Assembly: GCF_900109665.1 (NCBI RefSeq)
Contig: NZ_FOAO01000023.1
Span: 1-64,000, forward strand
Origin: Blastococcus sp. DSM 46786
GTDB lineage: Bacteria; Actinomycetota; Actinomycetes; Mycobacteriales; Geodermatophilaceae
Direction of reading: 5' to 3'
Length of the DNA stretch: 64,000 nucleotides
This document shows positions 35,974 through 44,525 of the stretch, piece after piece. The notes below the pieces were generated by a model that saw nothing but the letters and a program-made list of their open reading frames with translations, was not told the origin of the DNA and made no database searches. A program made the translations under genes and the position numbers. The first letter of the stretch is position 1. Every line of letters begins with the position of its first letter.

Positions 35974-36867
35974 ATGGCGTTCACCCTGGAACAGCTCCGC
36001 GGTTTCGTCGCCGTCGCCGACGAACTGCACTTCGGTCGCGCGGCGGCTCGGCTGAAGATGACCCAGCCGCCGCTGAGCCGGCAGATCCAGAAGCTGGAGC
36101 GGGCCGTCGGTGCCCAGCTGCTCGAGCGGGACAACCGCCGGGTCACCCTGACGGCCGCGGGCGAGGTGTTCCTGACCGAGGCGCGGCGGCTGCTGGCGCT
36201 GGCCGACACGGCGCCCGAGGTCGCCCGCCGCGTCTCGTCGGGGTCCAGTGGCATCGTGCGGATCGGGTTCACCGCCGCCTCCACCTACGGCATCCTCGGC
36301 GGGCTGCTCAACGACCTGGCGCGCGAGCTGCCCGACGTCGACGTCGACCTCGCGGAGATGGTGACCCGCGAGCAGGTGGCCGGGCTGCTGGACGAGGAGA
36401 TCGACCTCGGGCTGGCCCGCCCGCCCTTCGACGCGGAGAGCTTCGGGTCCCGGCTGCTGCACCGGGAGCCGATGCTCGTGGCCGCCCGCACCGGTCACCG
36501 GCTGCTGGAGCTGGGGCGCCCGGTGACGGCCGCGGACATCGGCGCGGAGCCGGTGGTCATGCACTCGCCCACGCGGGCCCGGTACTTCTACGACCTCGTG
36601 GTCGGCGTCGTGCCGGTGGCCTCGGAGAACGCCGTGCACGTCGTCAGCCAGGTGCTGACGATGCTCTGGCTGGTGGCCGCCGGCCGCGGCATCGCCTTCG
36701 TGCCGGCATCGGCGGCGCGGCTGCCGATCGAGGGGGTCGGCTTCGTGCGCCTGGCGACGCCGGTGCCCGAGCCGGTGGAGCTGCACCTGCTGTGGGCGCG
36801 GCAGTCGAGGAACCCCGCGCTGCGCCGCGTCCTGGAGGTCCTGGAGCGGCACACCGTCAGCGCGTGA
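35974..36867 (+). CDS. LysR family transcriptional regulator of the aldarate cluster
   Basis: A 297-residue LysR protein. Residues 1-65 carry the winged helix-turn-helix (LEQLRGFVAVADELHFGRAA, LKMTQPPLSRQIQKLE, LLERDNRRVTLTAAGE); 90-297 form the periplasmic-binding-like effector domain (GIVRIGFTAASTYGILGGLL). It sits between the divergent tctCBA-usp operon and the catabolic operon and probably activates both in response to an aldarate or pathway intermediate. Confidence 0.92.
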   Translation: MAFTLEQLRGFVAVADELHFGRAAARLKMTQPPLSRQIQKLERAVGAQLLERDNRRVTLTAAGEVFLTEARRLLALADTAPEVARRVSSGSSGIVRIGFTAASTYGILGGLLNDLARELPDVDVDLAEMVTREQVAGLLDEEIDLGLARPPFDAESFGSRLLHREPMLVAARTGHRLLELGRPVTAADIGAEPVVMHSPTRARYFYDLVVGVVPVASENAVHVVSQVLTMLWLVAAGRGIAFVPASAARLPIEGVGFVRLATPVPEPVELHLLWARQSRNPALRRVLEVLERHTVSA

Positions 36868-36877
36868 CGGTCACAGT

Positions 36878-36896
36878 CGATGCCCTGGAGGCATCG
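36878..36896 (+). promoter_or_regulatory. LysR-type binding dyad upstream of kdgD
   Basis: CGATGCC-CTGGA-GGCATCG is a perfect inverted repeat with 7-bp arms. Its centre (36887) is about 65 bases upstream of the predicted transcription start near 36952, the classical position for the recognition site of a LysR activator. Further GATGC and GCATC half-sites at 36900-36904 and 36923-36927 lie toward the -35. Confidence 0.6.
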
Positions 36897-36914
36897 CGCG
36901 ATGCGAAACCGCTC

Positions 36915-36945
36915 TTGGACATGCATCGTCATTCGTTCCTACCGT
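36915..36945 (+). promoter_or_regulatory. Promoter of the aldarate catabolic operon
   Basis: TTGGAC (36915-36920), a 19-bp spacer and TACCGT (36940-36945). The long spacer suggests dependence on an activator. It leaves a 5' leader of about 60 bases before the kdgD GTG. Confidence 0.55.
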
Positions 36946-37013
36946 GACGTCGACCACCGCAGTGTGCGCCACCGAGCGTCGAGATGCGGACCCGTCGGAC
37001 CCGAGGAACCACC

Positions 37014-37928
37014 GTGACGCTGCTGCCCCCGGACGCTCTCGCTGACCGGTTGAAGTCCGGCCTGCTCTCCTTCCCGGTGACCCACTTCGACGCCGACCTG
37101 CAGTTCGACGAGACGCGGTACCGCGCGCACCTCGCCTGGCAGTCGAGCTTCGACGTGGCCGGGCTGTTCGCCGCCGGCGGCACCGGCGAGGGGTTCTCGC
37201 TCACATCCGAGGAGATGGACCGGGTCGTGCGCGCCGCGGTCGACGAGGTCGCCGGTGCGGTCCCGGTCATCGCGCCGGCCACCGGCGGGACCGCCGTGTC
37301 GGTGGCCCAGGCCCGCGCGGCGGAGGCCGCCGGCGCCTCGGGCCTGCTGCTCTTCCCCCCGTACCTGACCGAGGCCAGCCAGCGCGGGCTCGTCGAGCAC
37401 ATCAGCGCCGTCTGCCGGGCCACCGAGCTGGGCGTCATCGTGTACAGCCGGGCCAACGCCGTGCTCAGCGACGTCACGGTCGCCGAGGTGGCCGAGCGCA
37501 ACCCCAACCTGATCGGGCTCAAGGACGGCATCGGCGACATCGAGCAGATGACCCGCACCTACGCCCGCGTCGGCGACCGGCTCATCTACGTCGGCGGCCT
37601 GCCCACCGCCGAGACCTTCGCCCTGCCGCTGCTGGAGCTGGGCGTGACCACGTACTCCTCGGCGCTGTACAACTTCCTGCCGGAGTTCGCCCTGAAGTTC
37701 TACGCCGCCGTGCGCGCCCAGGACCGGGCCGCCGTGTACGGCATGCTCAACGACTTCGTGCTCCCCTACATCGACATCCGCGACCGCTCGAAGGGGTACG
37801 CGGTGTCGATCGTCAAGGCGGGGCTGACCGCCGTCGGCCGCGACGGCGGACGGGTCCGCCCGCCGCTCACCGACCTGTCCGAGACCGAGCTCGCCGAGCT
37901 GACGACTCTCGTCTCCAAGGTCTCCTGA
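37014..37928 (+). CDS. kdgD: 5-dehydro-4-deoxyglucarate dehydratase
   Basis: A 304-residue class I aldolase-like (DapA superfamily) enzyme converting 5-keto-4-deoxyglucarate to 2-oxoglutarate semialdehyde with loss of water and CO2. Seen: [39 protein letters not shown], the [11 protein letters not shown] tyrosine strand and the Schiff-base Lys in [17 protein letters not shown] at 37014 is chosen over the upstream start because GAGGAA precedes it and the length matches the family (about 303). First gene of the catabolic operon. Confidence 0.93.
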   Translation: MTLLPPDALADRLKSGLLSFPVTHFDADLQFDETRYRAHLAWQSSFDVAGLFAAGGTGEGFSLTSEEMDRVVRAAVDEVAGAVPVIAPATGGTAVSVAQARAAEAAGASGLLLFPPYLTEASQRGLVEHISAVCRATELGVIVYSRANAVLSDVTVAEVAERNPNLIGLKDGIGDIEQMTRTYARVGDRLIYVGGLPTAETFALPLLELGVTTYSSALYNFLPEFALKFYAAVRAQDRAAVYGMLNDFVLPYIDIRDRSKGYAVSIVKAGLTAVGRDGGRVRPPLTDLSETELAELTTLVSKVS

Positions 37929-37953
37929 GACCACGGACGGAGGAGGAGGACCG

Positions 37954-39285
37954 ATGACCGGTCGCACGCCCACGGTCGCCGCCGTCGAGGTGGTCCCCGT
38001 CGCGGGGCACGACAGCATGCTGCTCAACCTCAGCGGCGCGCACGGCCCGTTCTTCACCCGCAACATCGCGATCGTCACCGACAGCGAGGGCCGGACCGGT
38101 GTCGGCGAGGTGCCCGGCGGCGAGGCCATCCGGCGGACGATCGAGGACGCAGGCAGGCTCCTCACCGGCCGGCCGGTGGCCCACCACGGCCGGCTGCTGC
38201 GCCAGTTGGCGGCCACGTTCGCCGACCGGGACGCCGGCGGCCGGGGGCTGCAGACCTTCGACCTGCGGACGACGATCCACGCCGTGACCGCGCTCGAGTC
38301 GGCGCTGCTGGACCTGCTGGGCCAGCACCTCGGGGTGCCCGTCGCCGAGCTGCTGGGGGAGGGGCAGCAGCGCGACGCCGTGCCGATGCTCGGCTACCTC
38401 TTCTACGTCGGGGACCGCACGGCGACCGACCTGCCCTACCTGGCCGAGGCCGATCCGGCCGACGACTGGGAGAAGCTGCGCCGGGAGCCGGCCCTGACGC
38501 CCGAGGCAGTCGTCGCCCTGGCCGAGGCGGCCCAGGCCCGGTACGGGTTCACCGACTTCAAGCTCAAGGGCGGCGTGCTGGCCGGGAGCGAGGAGGTCGC
38601 CGCCGTGCGGGCGCTGGCCGAGCGTTTCCCCGAGGCCCGGGTCACCCTGGACCCGAACGGCGGCTGGCTGCTCGCCGAGGCGATCGAGCTGTGCCGCGAC
38701 CTGCACGGGGTGCTGGCGTACGCCGAAGACCCGGTCGGCGCCGAGGGCGTCTACTCCGGCCGGGAGACCATGGCCGAGTTCCGCCGCGCCACCGGGCTGC
38801 CCACGGCGACCAACATGATCGCCACCGACTGGCGGCAGATGGCCCATGCGATCCGGTCGAACGCCGTCGACATCCCGCTGGCCGACCCGCACTTCTGGAC
38901 CATGCGCGGCTCGGTCCGGGTCGCCCAGCTGTGCCACGAGTTCGGGCTCACCTGGGGCTCGCACTCGAACAACCACTTCGACGTGTCGCTGGCGATGTTC
39001 ACCCACGTCGGGGCCGCGGCGCCGGGGGAGATCACCGCGCTGGACACGCACTGGATCTGGCAGGACGGCCAGGCGCTCACCCGGCAGCCGCTGCAGATCC
39101 GCGACGGAGCCATCCGGGTGCCCGCGGCCCCGGGCCTCGGCGTCGAGCTCGACCGCGACGCGCTCGCGGCGGCGCACCAGCTCTACCTCGAGCACGGCCT
39201 CGGGGCCCGCGATGACGCCGTCGCCATGCAGTACCTCGTCCCCGGCTGGGCGTTCGACCCCAAGCGCCCCTGCCTCGTCCGCTGA
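37954..39285 (+). CDS. gudD: D-glucarate dehydratase
   Basis: A 443-residue enolase-superfamily enzyme that dehydrates D-glucarate (and idarate) to 5-keto-4-deoxyglucarate. Motifs: [50 protein letters not shown], the catalytic Lys in [13 protein letters not shown], metal ligands in LDPNGGW and [17 protein letters not shown] and the catalytic His in [17 protein letters not shown]. Length matches the family. Start ATG has GGAGGAGGA upstream. Its product is the substrate of KdgD, encoded 25 bases upstream. Confidence 0.95.
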   Translation: MTGRTPTVAAVEVVPVAGHDSMLLNLSGAHGPFFTRNIAIVTDSEGRTGVGEVPGGEAIRRTIEDAGRLLTGRPVAHHGRLLRQLAATFADRDAGGRGLQTFDLRTTIHAVTALESALLDLLGQHLGVPVAELLGEGQQRDAVPMLGYLFYVGDRTATDLPYLAEADPADDWEKLRREPALTPEAVVALAEAAQARYGFTDFKLKGGVLAGSEEVAAVRALAERFPEARVTLDPNGGWLLAEAIELCRDLHGVLAYAEDPVGAEGVYSGRETMAEFRRATGLPTATNMIATDWRQMAHAIRSNAVDIPLADPHFWTMRGSVRVAQLCHEFGLTWGSHSNNHFDVSLAMFTHVGAAAPGEITALDTHWIWQDGQALTRQPLQIRDGAIRVPAAPGLGVELDRDALAAAHQLYLEHGLGARDDAVAMQYLVPGWAFDPKRPCLVR

Positions 39286-39302
39286 CCGCTCCGGAGGAAC
39301 CC

Positions 39303-40475
39303 GTGACCACCACCGTGCCCGTCCTGCGACCCAGCAGCGCACCGGCGGTCCTCGACCGCATCGAGTCGGTCGCGCTCTCCTCGGTGACGCTGCCGCTGGC
39401 CGACCCGATCAGCGACGCGAAGGTCTTCACCGGCCGACAGCGTCCGATGACCGAGGTCGCGTTCCTGTTCGCCGAGATCCGCACCGAGGCCGGGTTCGAG
39501 GGGGTGGGCTTCAGCTACTCCAAGCGCGCCGGTGGCCCGGCCCAGTTCGCCCACGCCCGCGAGGTCGCCCCCGACCTGATCGGTGAGGACCCCAGCGACA
39601 TCGGCCGGCTGTGGACCAAGCTCGTGTGGGCCGGCGCCTCGGTGGGCCGCAGCGGCGCCTCCACCCAGGCGATCGCCGCGATCGACGTCGCCCTGTGGGA
39701 CCTCAAGGCCAAGCGCGCCGGCCTGCCGCTGGCCAAGCTGCTGGGCGCCCACCGCGACTCGGTCCGCTGCTACAACACCTCCGGCGGCTTCCTGCACGAG
39801 TCGGTCGAGCAGGTCAAGGACAACGCCACGCGGACGCTGGAGAGCGGCGTCGGCGGGATCAAGATCAAGGTCGGGCTGCCGGACTCGGCCGAGGACCTGC
39901 GTCGGGTGCGTGCCGTGCGCGAGCACCTCGGCGACGGCGTGCCCTTCATGGTGGACGCCAACCAGCAGTGGGATCGGCCGACGGCGATGCGGGTGAGCCG
40001 CCGGCTCGAGGAGTTCGACCTCGTCTGGATCGAGGAGCCGCTGGACGCCTACGATGCCGAGGGCCACGCGGAGCTGGCCCGTTCGCTGGACACCGCGATT
40101 GCCACCGGGGAGATGCTCACCAGCGTGGCCGAGCACGCCGAGCTGATCCGGGCCGGGGCGGTGGACATCCTCCAGCCCGACGCGCCGCGGATCGGCGGCA
40201 TCACGCAGTTCCTGAAGCTCGCCACCCTCGCCGACCAGGCGAACCTGCAGCTCGCGCCGCACTTCGCCATGGAGATCCACGCCCACCTGGCCGCCGCCTA
40301 CCCGCGCGAGCCGTGGGTGGAGCACTTCGACTGGCTGCACCCGCTGTTCAACGAGCGGCTGGAGACCCGCGACGGCCGGATGCACATCTCCGACCGGCCG
40401 GGCCTCGGCATCACGCTGACCGAGCAGGCCCGCGCCTGGACCGTCGACCGCGTCGTCGTCGACGCGGCCCGCTGA
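39303..40475 (+). CDS. Enolase-superfamily acid-sugar dehydratase, galactarate/L-talarate type
   Basis: A 390-residue mandelate-racemase-like protein. The barrel shows GGIKIKVGLPDS with the Lys base, metal ligands in MVDANQQW, IEEPLDAYD and ATGEML, and LAPHFAMEIHAHLAAAYP with the catalytic His. These features and the aldarate context point to a galactarate/L-talarate dehydratase, giving the operon access to a second stereoisomer through the same intermediate; other acid-sugar substrates are possible. GTG at 39303 follows CGGAGGAACC. Confidence 0.8.
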   Translation: MTTTVPVLRPSSAPAVLDRIESVALSSVTLPLADPISDAKVFTGRQRPMTEVAFLFAEIRTEAGFEGVGFSYSKRAGGPAQFAHAREVAPDLIGEDPSDIGRLWTKLVWAGASVGRSGASTQAIAAIDVALWDLKAKRAGLPLAKLLGAHRDSVRCYNTSGGFLHESVEQVKDNATRTLESGVGGIKIKVGLPDSAEDLRRVRAVREHLGDGVPFMVDANQQWDRPTAMRVSRRLEEFDLVWIEEPLDAYDAEGHAELARSLDTAIATGEMLTSVAEHAELIRAGAVDILQPDAPRIGGITQFLKLATLADQANLQLAPHFAMEIHAHLAAAYPREPWVEHFDWLHPLFNERLETRDGRMHISDRPGLGITLTEQARAWTVDRVVVDAAR

Positions 40476-40497
40476 CCCGCACCCCGTGGAGGAACCC

Positions 40498-42018
40498 ATG
40501 CCCGTTGACGTCGTCAGCACCGACCCCCGCACCGGCGAGGCCGTCGAGGTGGTCGCGCAGGAGACCACCCCGGCCGAGGTGGACCGCCTCTGCGCGGCGG
40601 CGCTGGACGCCGCGCCGGCCCTCGACGAGCTCGGCCGGGTCGGCCGCGCCGCCCTGCTGCGTGAGCTGGCCGACGCGCTGGAGGCCCGGCGGGACGACGT
40701 CGTCGCCGTCGCCGACCGGGAGACCGCCCTCGGCACCACCCGGCTGAACGGCGAGCTCACCCGCACTTGCTACCAGCTGCGGCTGTTCGCCGAGGTGCTG
40801 GAGGAGGGCAGCTACCTGGAGGCCGCCGTCGACCACGCCGGTGACAGCCCGATGGGCCCGCGGCCGGACCTCCGGCGGATGCTCGTGCCGATCGGCCCGG
40901 TCGCCGTCTTCGGTGCCAGCAACTTCCCGCTCGCCTTCTCCGTGCCCGGTGGCGACACGGCGTCGGCGCTGGCCGCGGGCTGTCCCGTCGTCATCAAGGC
41001 GCACGGCTCGCACCCGGCGACGTCGCAGCTGGTGTTCGAGGTGCTGGCGGAGGCCGCGGGCACGGCCGGCGCCCCCGACGGCACCCTCGGCATCGTGCAC
41101 GGCCTGCAGGCCGGCGCCGACCTCGTCGCCCACCCCGCGATCCGCGCCGTCGGCTTCACCGGCTCGGTCAACGGCGGGCGCGCGCTGCTGGAGATCATCG
41201 AGCGGCGTCCCGACCCGGTGCCGTTCTTCGGGGAGCTGTCCAGCCTCAACCCGCTGGTCGTCACCCCGCAGGCCGCCGGCGAGCGCGGCGAGACGATCGG
41301 CCGCGAGCTGGTCGGCTCCTTCACCCTGGGCGGCGGCCAGTTCTGCACCAAGCCGGGGCTCGCCTTCGTGCCCGCCGGCCCCGAGGGCGACCGCGTGGTC
41401 GAGGCGATGGCCGATGCGGTGCGGACCGCGGCGGCGCCGGTGCTGCTCAACGAGGGCATCGCCGGCTCCTACGGCCGCATCTCCGACGGCCTGGCGGCCG
41501 CGCCGGGCGTCGAGGAGGTCGCCCGCGGTGAGCAGCCGTCGGGTGCCGGCTTCGCGGCCACCCCGATGCTGCTCACCACGTCGGCGCGCGAGCTGCCGGC
41601 CGAGGTCACCGAGGAGTGCTTCGGCCCGGTGAGCGTGGTGGCCCGCTACGACGGCGAGGCGGAGCTGTTCGCCGCCTTCGACGCGCTGCCCTCCTCGCTC
41701 ACCGCCACGGTCCTGCGCGGCGAGGGGGAGACCGACCTGCCGCTGGCGGTCTCCCAGCAGCTGCGCACCCGGGCCGGCCGCATCATCTACGACGCCTACC
41801 CGACCGGCGTCGCCGTCTCCTGGGCCCAGCACCACGGCGGCCCGTGGCCGTCGACGAACTCACAGCACACCTCGGTGGGGACGACGGCCATCCGCCGCTT
41901 CCTGCGCCCGGTGACCTGGCAGGGTGCCCCGGCGGAGGTGCTGCCCGAGGAGCTCACCGACGGCTACGACCGCATCCCGCGGCGGGTCGACGGGCAGCTG
42001 CAGCTGCCCCGTGGCTGA
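40498..42018 (+). CDS. 2,5-dioxovalerate (2-oxoglutarate semialdehyde) dehydrogenase
   Basis: A 506-residue aldehyde dehydrogenase of the KGSADH group, oxidising the KdgD product to 2-oxoglutarate with NAD(P)+. Characteristic: VPIGPVAVFGASNFPLAFSV, GGDTASALAAGCPVVIKAH, VGFTGSVNGG, the base Glu in FFGELSSLNP and the catalytic Cys in GGGQFCTKPGL, plus the family ending GPWPSTNSQHTSVG. The ATG at 40498 follows GGAGGAA and is preferred to the GTG at 40486. It completes the aldarate-to-2-oxoglutarate route. Confidence 0.93.
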   Translation: MPVDVVSTDPRTGEAVEVVAQETTPAEVDRLCAAALDAAPALDELGRVGRAALLRELADALEARRDDVVAVADRETALGTTRLNGELTRTCYQLRLFAEVLEEGSYLEAAVDHAGDSPMGPRPDLRRMLVPIGPVAVFGASNFPLAFSVPGGDTASALAAGCPVVIKAHGSHPATSQLVFEVLAEAAGTAGAPDGTLGIVHGLQAGADLVAHPAIRAVGFTGSVNGGRALLEIIERRPDPVPFFGELSSLNPLVVTPQAAGERGETIGRELVGSFTLGGGQFCTKPGLAFVPAGPEGDRVVEAMADAVRTAAAPVLLNEGIAGSYGRISDGLAAAPGVEEVARGEQPSGAGFAATPMLLTTSARELPAEVTEECFGPVSVVARYDGEAELFAAFDALPSSLTATVLRGEGETDLPLAVSQQLRTRAGRIIYDAYPTGVAVSWAQHHGGPWPSTNSQHTSVGTTAIRRFLRPVTWQGAPAEVLPEELTDGYDRIPRRVDGQLQLPRG

Positions 42019-42091
42019 CCGGGTCGCCCTCGTCGCCTCCGGGTGCGCCACGGCCCTGGCCCGCGCGGTGGAGGCGGAACTGCACCGGTGA
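42011..42091 (+). CDS. 26-residue coupled ORF, possible gene remnant
   Basis: A short frame overlaps the stop of the dehydrogenase by 8 bases (GTG at 42011) and ends in a TGA that overlaps the next start by 4 bases. It encodes VADRVALVASGCATALARAV followed by EAELHR. The beginning looks like the first strand and helix of a Rossmann-fold protein, so it may be the stump of a deleted gene, or a coupling peptide that carries ribosomes to the AEC gene. Low certainty. Confidence 0.35.
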   Translation: MADRVALVASGCATALARAVEAELHR

Positions 42092-43017
42092 GCGGGGTGC
42101 TGGGCGGTTTCGCGGCCCTGGCCGCGGTGATCGCCGTGGGCTGGGCCGTGGGGCGTTCCGGGATCCTGGGCGGGGACGCGCCGGGCATCCTGTCCCGGCT
42201 GTCGTTCTTCGTGGCCACCCCGGCGCTGCTCTTCCTCACCCTGGGCCGCGCCGACACGGGGACGGTCGCCTCGCTGGCGCTCGTCGCCACGGCGGGCGGC
42301 GCCGTCGCGACCGCGCTGCTGTACGCCGGCCTGGCCTGGTGGCGGTGGCGGCTGCCCGCCGCCCAGCTCACCGCCGGCGCGTTGTCGTCCTCCTACGTCA
42401 ACGCCGGCAACCTCGGCGTCCCGGTGGCGGTGTACGTCGTCGGGAATGCCTCCTACGTGGCGCCCGTCCTGCTCTTCCAGGTGCTGGTCATGGCCCCCGT
42501 GGGGCTCGCCGTGCTGGCCGCCTCCCGGTCCGACCGGCAGCAGGCCCCGGCCTGGTGGCAGCTGGTCCTCGCCCCGCTGCAGACGCCGGTCGTCATCGGG
42601 TGCGCGCTCGGCCTGCTGCTCGCGGTGAGCGGTCTCGACCTGCCCCCGGTGGTGATGCAACCGGTCGAGCTGATCGCGGCGCTGGCGGTGCCCGCCGCGC
42701 TGCTGGCCTACGGGATGACGCTGCACGGTGCACCCCGGCCGGCCGTCGGTGCGCTCGCCGGTCAGGTCTGGCTGGCCGTCGCCCTGAAGACCCTGGTCAT
42801 GCCGGCCGTCGCCTACGCCCTGGGCCGCTGGGTCGCCGGGCTCGAGGGCCTGGCGCTGCTCGCGGTCACGGTGACCTCCGCGCTGCCCACCGCGCAGAAC
42901 GTCTTCGTCTACGCCGCCGCCTACGACCGCGGCACGCTGCTGGTCCGCGACGTGATCCTGCTCAGCACCGTGCTGTCGGTGCCCGTCCTCGTCGGCATCG
43001 CCGTGCTGCTGGCATGA
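42088..43017 (+). CDS. AEC family (auxin efflux carrier-like) transporter
   Basis: A 309-residue membrane protein with about ten segments in two halves: VLGGFAALAAVIAVGWAVGR, LSFFVATPALLFLTLG, YVNAGNLGVPVAVYVVG and VTVTSALPTAQNVFVYA are typical of AEC permeases (relatives of malonate/malate carriers MdcF and MleP). In this operon it could move a dicarboxylate such as malate or 2-oxoglutarate. GTG overlaps the stop of the 26-residue frame; its stop overlaps mqo. Confidence 0.85.
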   Translation: MSGVLGGFAALAAVIAVGWAVGRSGILGGDAPGILSRLSFFVATPALLFLTLGRADTGTVASLALVATAGGAVATALLYAGLAWWRWRLPAAQLTAGALSSSYVNAGNLGVPVAVYVVGNASYVAPVLLFQVLVMAPVGLAVLAASRSDRQQAPAWWQLVLAPLQTPVVIGCALGLLLAVSGLDLPPVVMQPVELIAALAVPAALLAYGMTLHGAPRPAVGALAGQVWLAVALKTLVMPAVAYALGRWVAGLEGLALLAVTVTSALPTAQNVFVYAAAYDRGTLLVRDVILLSTVLSVPVLVGIAVLLA

Positions 43018-44525
43018 AGGGAGCCACCGTGGAGAGCGAGAAGTTCGACGCCGTGCTCGTCGGCGGGGGCGTCATGAGCGCGACCCTCGCGGCGCTGCTC
43101 GGCGAACTGGAGCCGGGGTGGCGGATCGCCGTCGTCGAACGGCTGGCGGAGGCCGGGCTGGAGAGCTCCGGCGCCTGGAACAACGCCGGCACGGGCCATG
43201 CCGGGCTCTGCGAGTTCAACTACACGCCGCGCCGGGCCGACGGCTCGGTCGACGTCACGCGCGCCGTGGAGATCGGGGAGCAGTTCACCGCCTCGCTGGT
43301 GTTCTGGGCGCACCTGGTCGCCGCCGGCCGGATCGGCCCGCCGCGGGACTTCGTCCGCCCTCTGCCCCACCTCGGGCTCGGCCGCGGGCCGGACGGCGTG
43401 GCGCACCTGCGGGCGCGCTGGGAGGCGCTGCGCGGGCACCCGCTGTTCGCCGGCACGGAGTGGAGCGACGACCGCGCGGTGCTCGCGGACTGGCTGCCGC
43501 TGGTGTTCGGGGACCGCCCCGACGACGGCCCCGTCGCCGTCACCCGCTCGGCACAGGGCACCGACGTCGATTTCGGCGTCCTCACCCGGCAGCTGCTCGC
43601 GGCGCTGCGGGCGCGCGGCGGCGTCGTCGCGCTGGGGCACGAGGTGACCGGCCTGGCACGGGCCGGCGGCGCCTGGTCGGTGGACGTCCGGGAGGTGGCG
43701 ACGCGAGAGCCGCGCCGGCTGCGAGCCCCCTGGGTCTTCGTCGGGGCGGGCGGTGCGACGCTGCCGCTGCTGCAGCGCGCCCGCGTCCCCGAGGTGCGCC
43801 GGTACGGCGCCTTCCCGATCAGCGGGCTGTTCCTGCGGACCGCGCGCCCCGACCTGGTGGCAGCCCACCGCGCCAAGGTCTACGGGCACGCGGCGCCGGG
43901 GGCGCCGAGCATCTCGGTCCCGCACCTGGACCACCGCACCGTCGACGGCCGCGAGCACCTGCTGTTCGGTCCCTTCGCGGCCTTCTCCCCGCGGTTCCTC
44001 CGCACCGGACGGCGCAGCGACCTCCTCCGCTCGGTCCGGCCGGGCAACCTGCCGGTGCTCGCCGCGTCGGCCCGGGACAACCGGTCGCTCATGGCCTACC
44101 TGGTGCGGCAGCTCGCCCAGACGCCCCGCGGCCGGCTCGACGCCCTGCGGGCCTTCGTCCCCTCGGCGGAGGCCGGCGACTGGGAGCTGGTGCCCGCCGG
44201 GCAGCGGGTGCAGCTGCTGAAGATGTCCGGCGGACGTGGCGCGATGGTGGGGTTCGGCACCGAGGTCGTCACCTCGGCCGGGGGATCGCTCGCCGCCCTG
44301 CTCGGCGCGTCCCCGGGGGCCTCCACCGCGGCCGCGACGATGGTCGACGTGCTCGCGGCGAGCTTTCCCGGGCGCATGGCGCGGTGGGCCCCGCGGCTGC
44401 AGGAGGTCGCCGCCGCGGGTCCGGGACGGCCGGACGCGGCCGAGCTGCTGGGGCGGGCCGAGGCGGCCCGCCGGGTGCTGGACCTGGACCCAGCCGCCCA
44501 CGACCGACGGAAGGACCCCGCATGA
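43014..44525 (+). CDS. mqo: Malate:quinone oxidoreductase
   Basis: A 503-residue FAD-dependent membrane-associated enzyme oxidising malate to oxaloacetate with quinone as acceptor. FAD motif DAVLVGGGVMSATLAALLGE; family signature SGAWNNAGTGHAGLCEFNYT; also VFVGAGGATLPLLQRA and LLFGPFAAFSPRFL; a C-terminal SGGRGAMVGFGTEVVTSAGG. Length as expected. ATG overlaps the AEC stop. In an aldarate operon it would handle malate made from 2-oxoglutarate through the TCA cycle, or a related hydroxyacid. Confidence 0.93.
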   Translation: MKGATVESEKFDAVLVGGGVMSATLAALLGELEPGWRIAVVERLAEAGLESSGAWNNAGTGHAGLCEFNYTPRRADGSVDVTRAVEIGEQFTASLVFWAHLVAAGRIGPPRDFVRPLPHLGLGRGPDGVAHLRARWEALRGHPLFAGTEWSDDRAVLADWLPLVFGDRPDDGPVAVTRSAQGTDVDFGVLTRQLLAALRARGGVVALGHEVTGLARAGGAWSVDVREVATREPRRLRAPWVFVGAGGATLPLLQRARVPEVRRYGAFPISGLFLRTARPDLVAAHRAKVYGHAAPGAPSISVPHLDHRTVDGREHLLFGPFAAFSPRFLRTGRRSDLLRSVRPGNLPVLAASARDNRSLMAYLVRQLAQTPRGRLDALRAFVPSAEAGDWELVPAGQRVQLLKMSGGRGAMVGFGTEVVTSAGGSLAALLGASPGASTAAATMVDVLAASFPGRMARWAPRLQEVAAAGPGRPDAAELLGRAEAARRVLDLDPAAHDRRKDPA

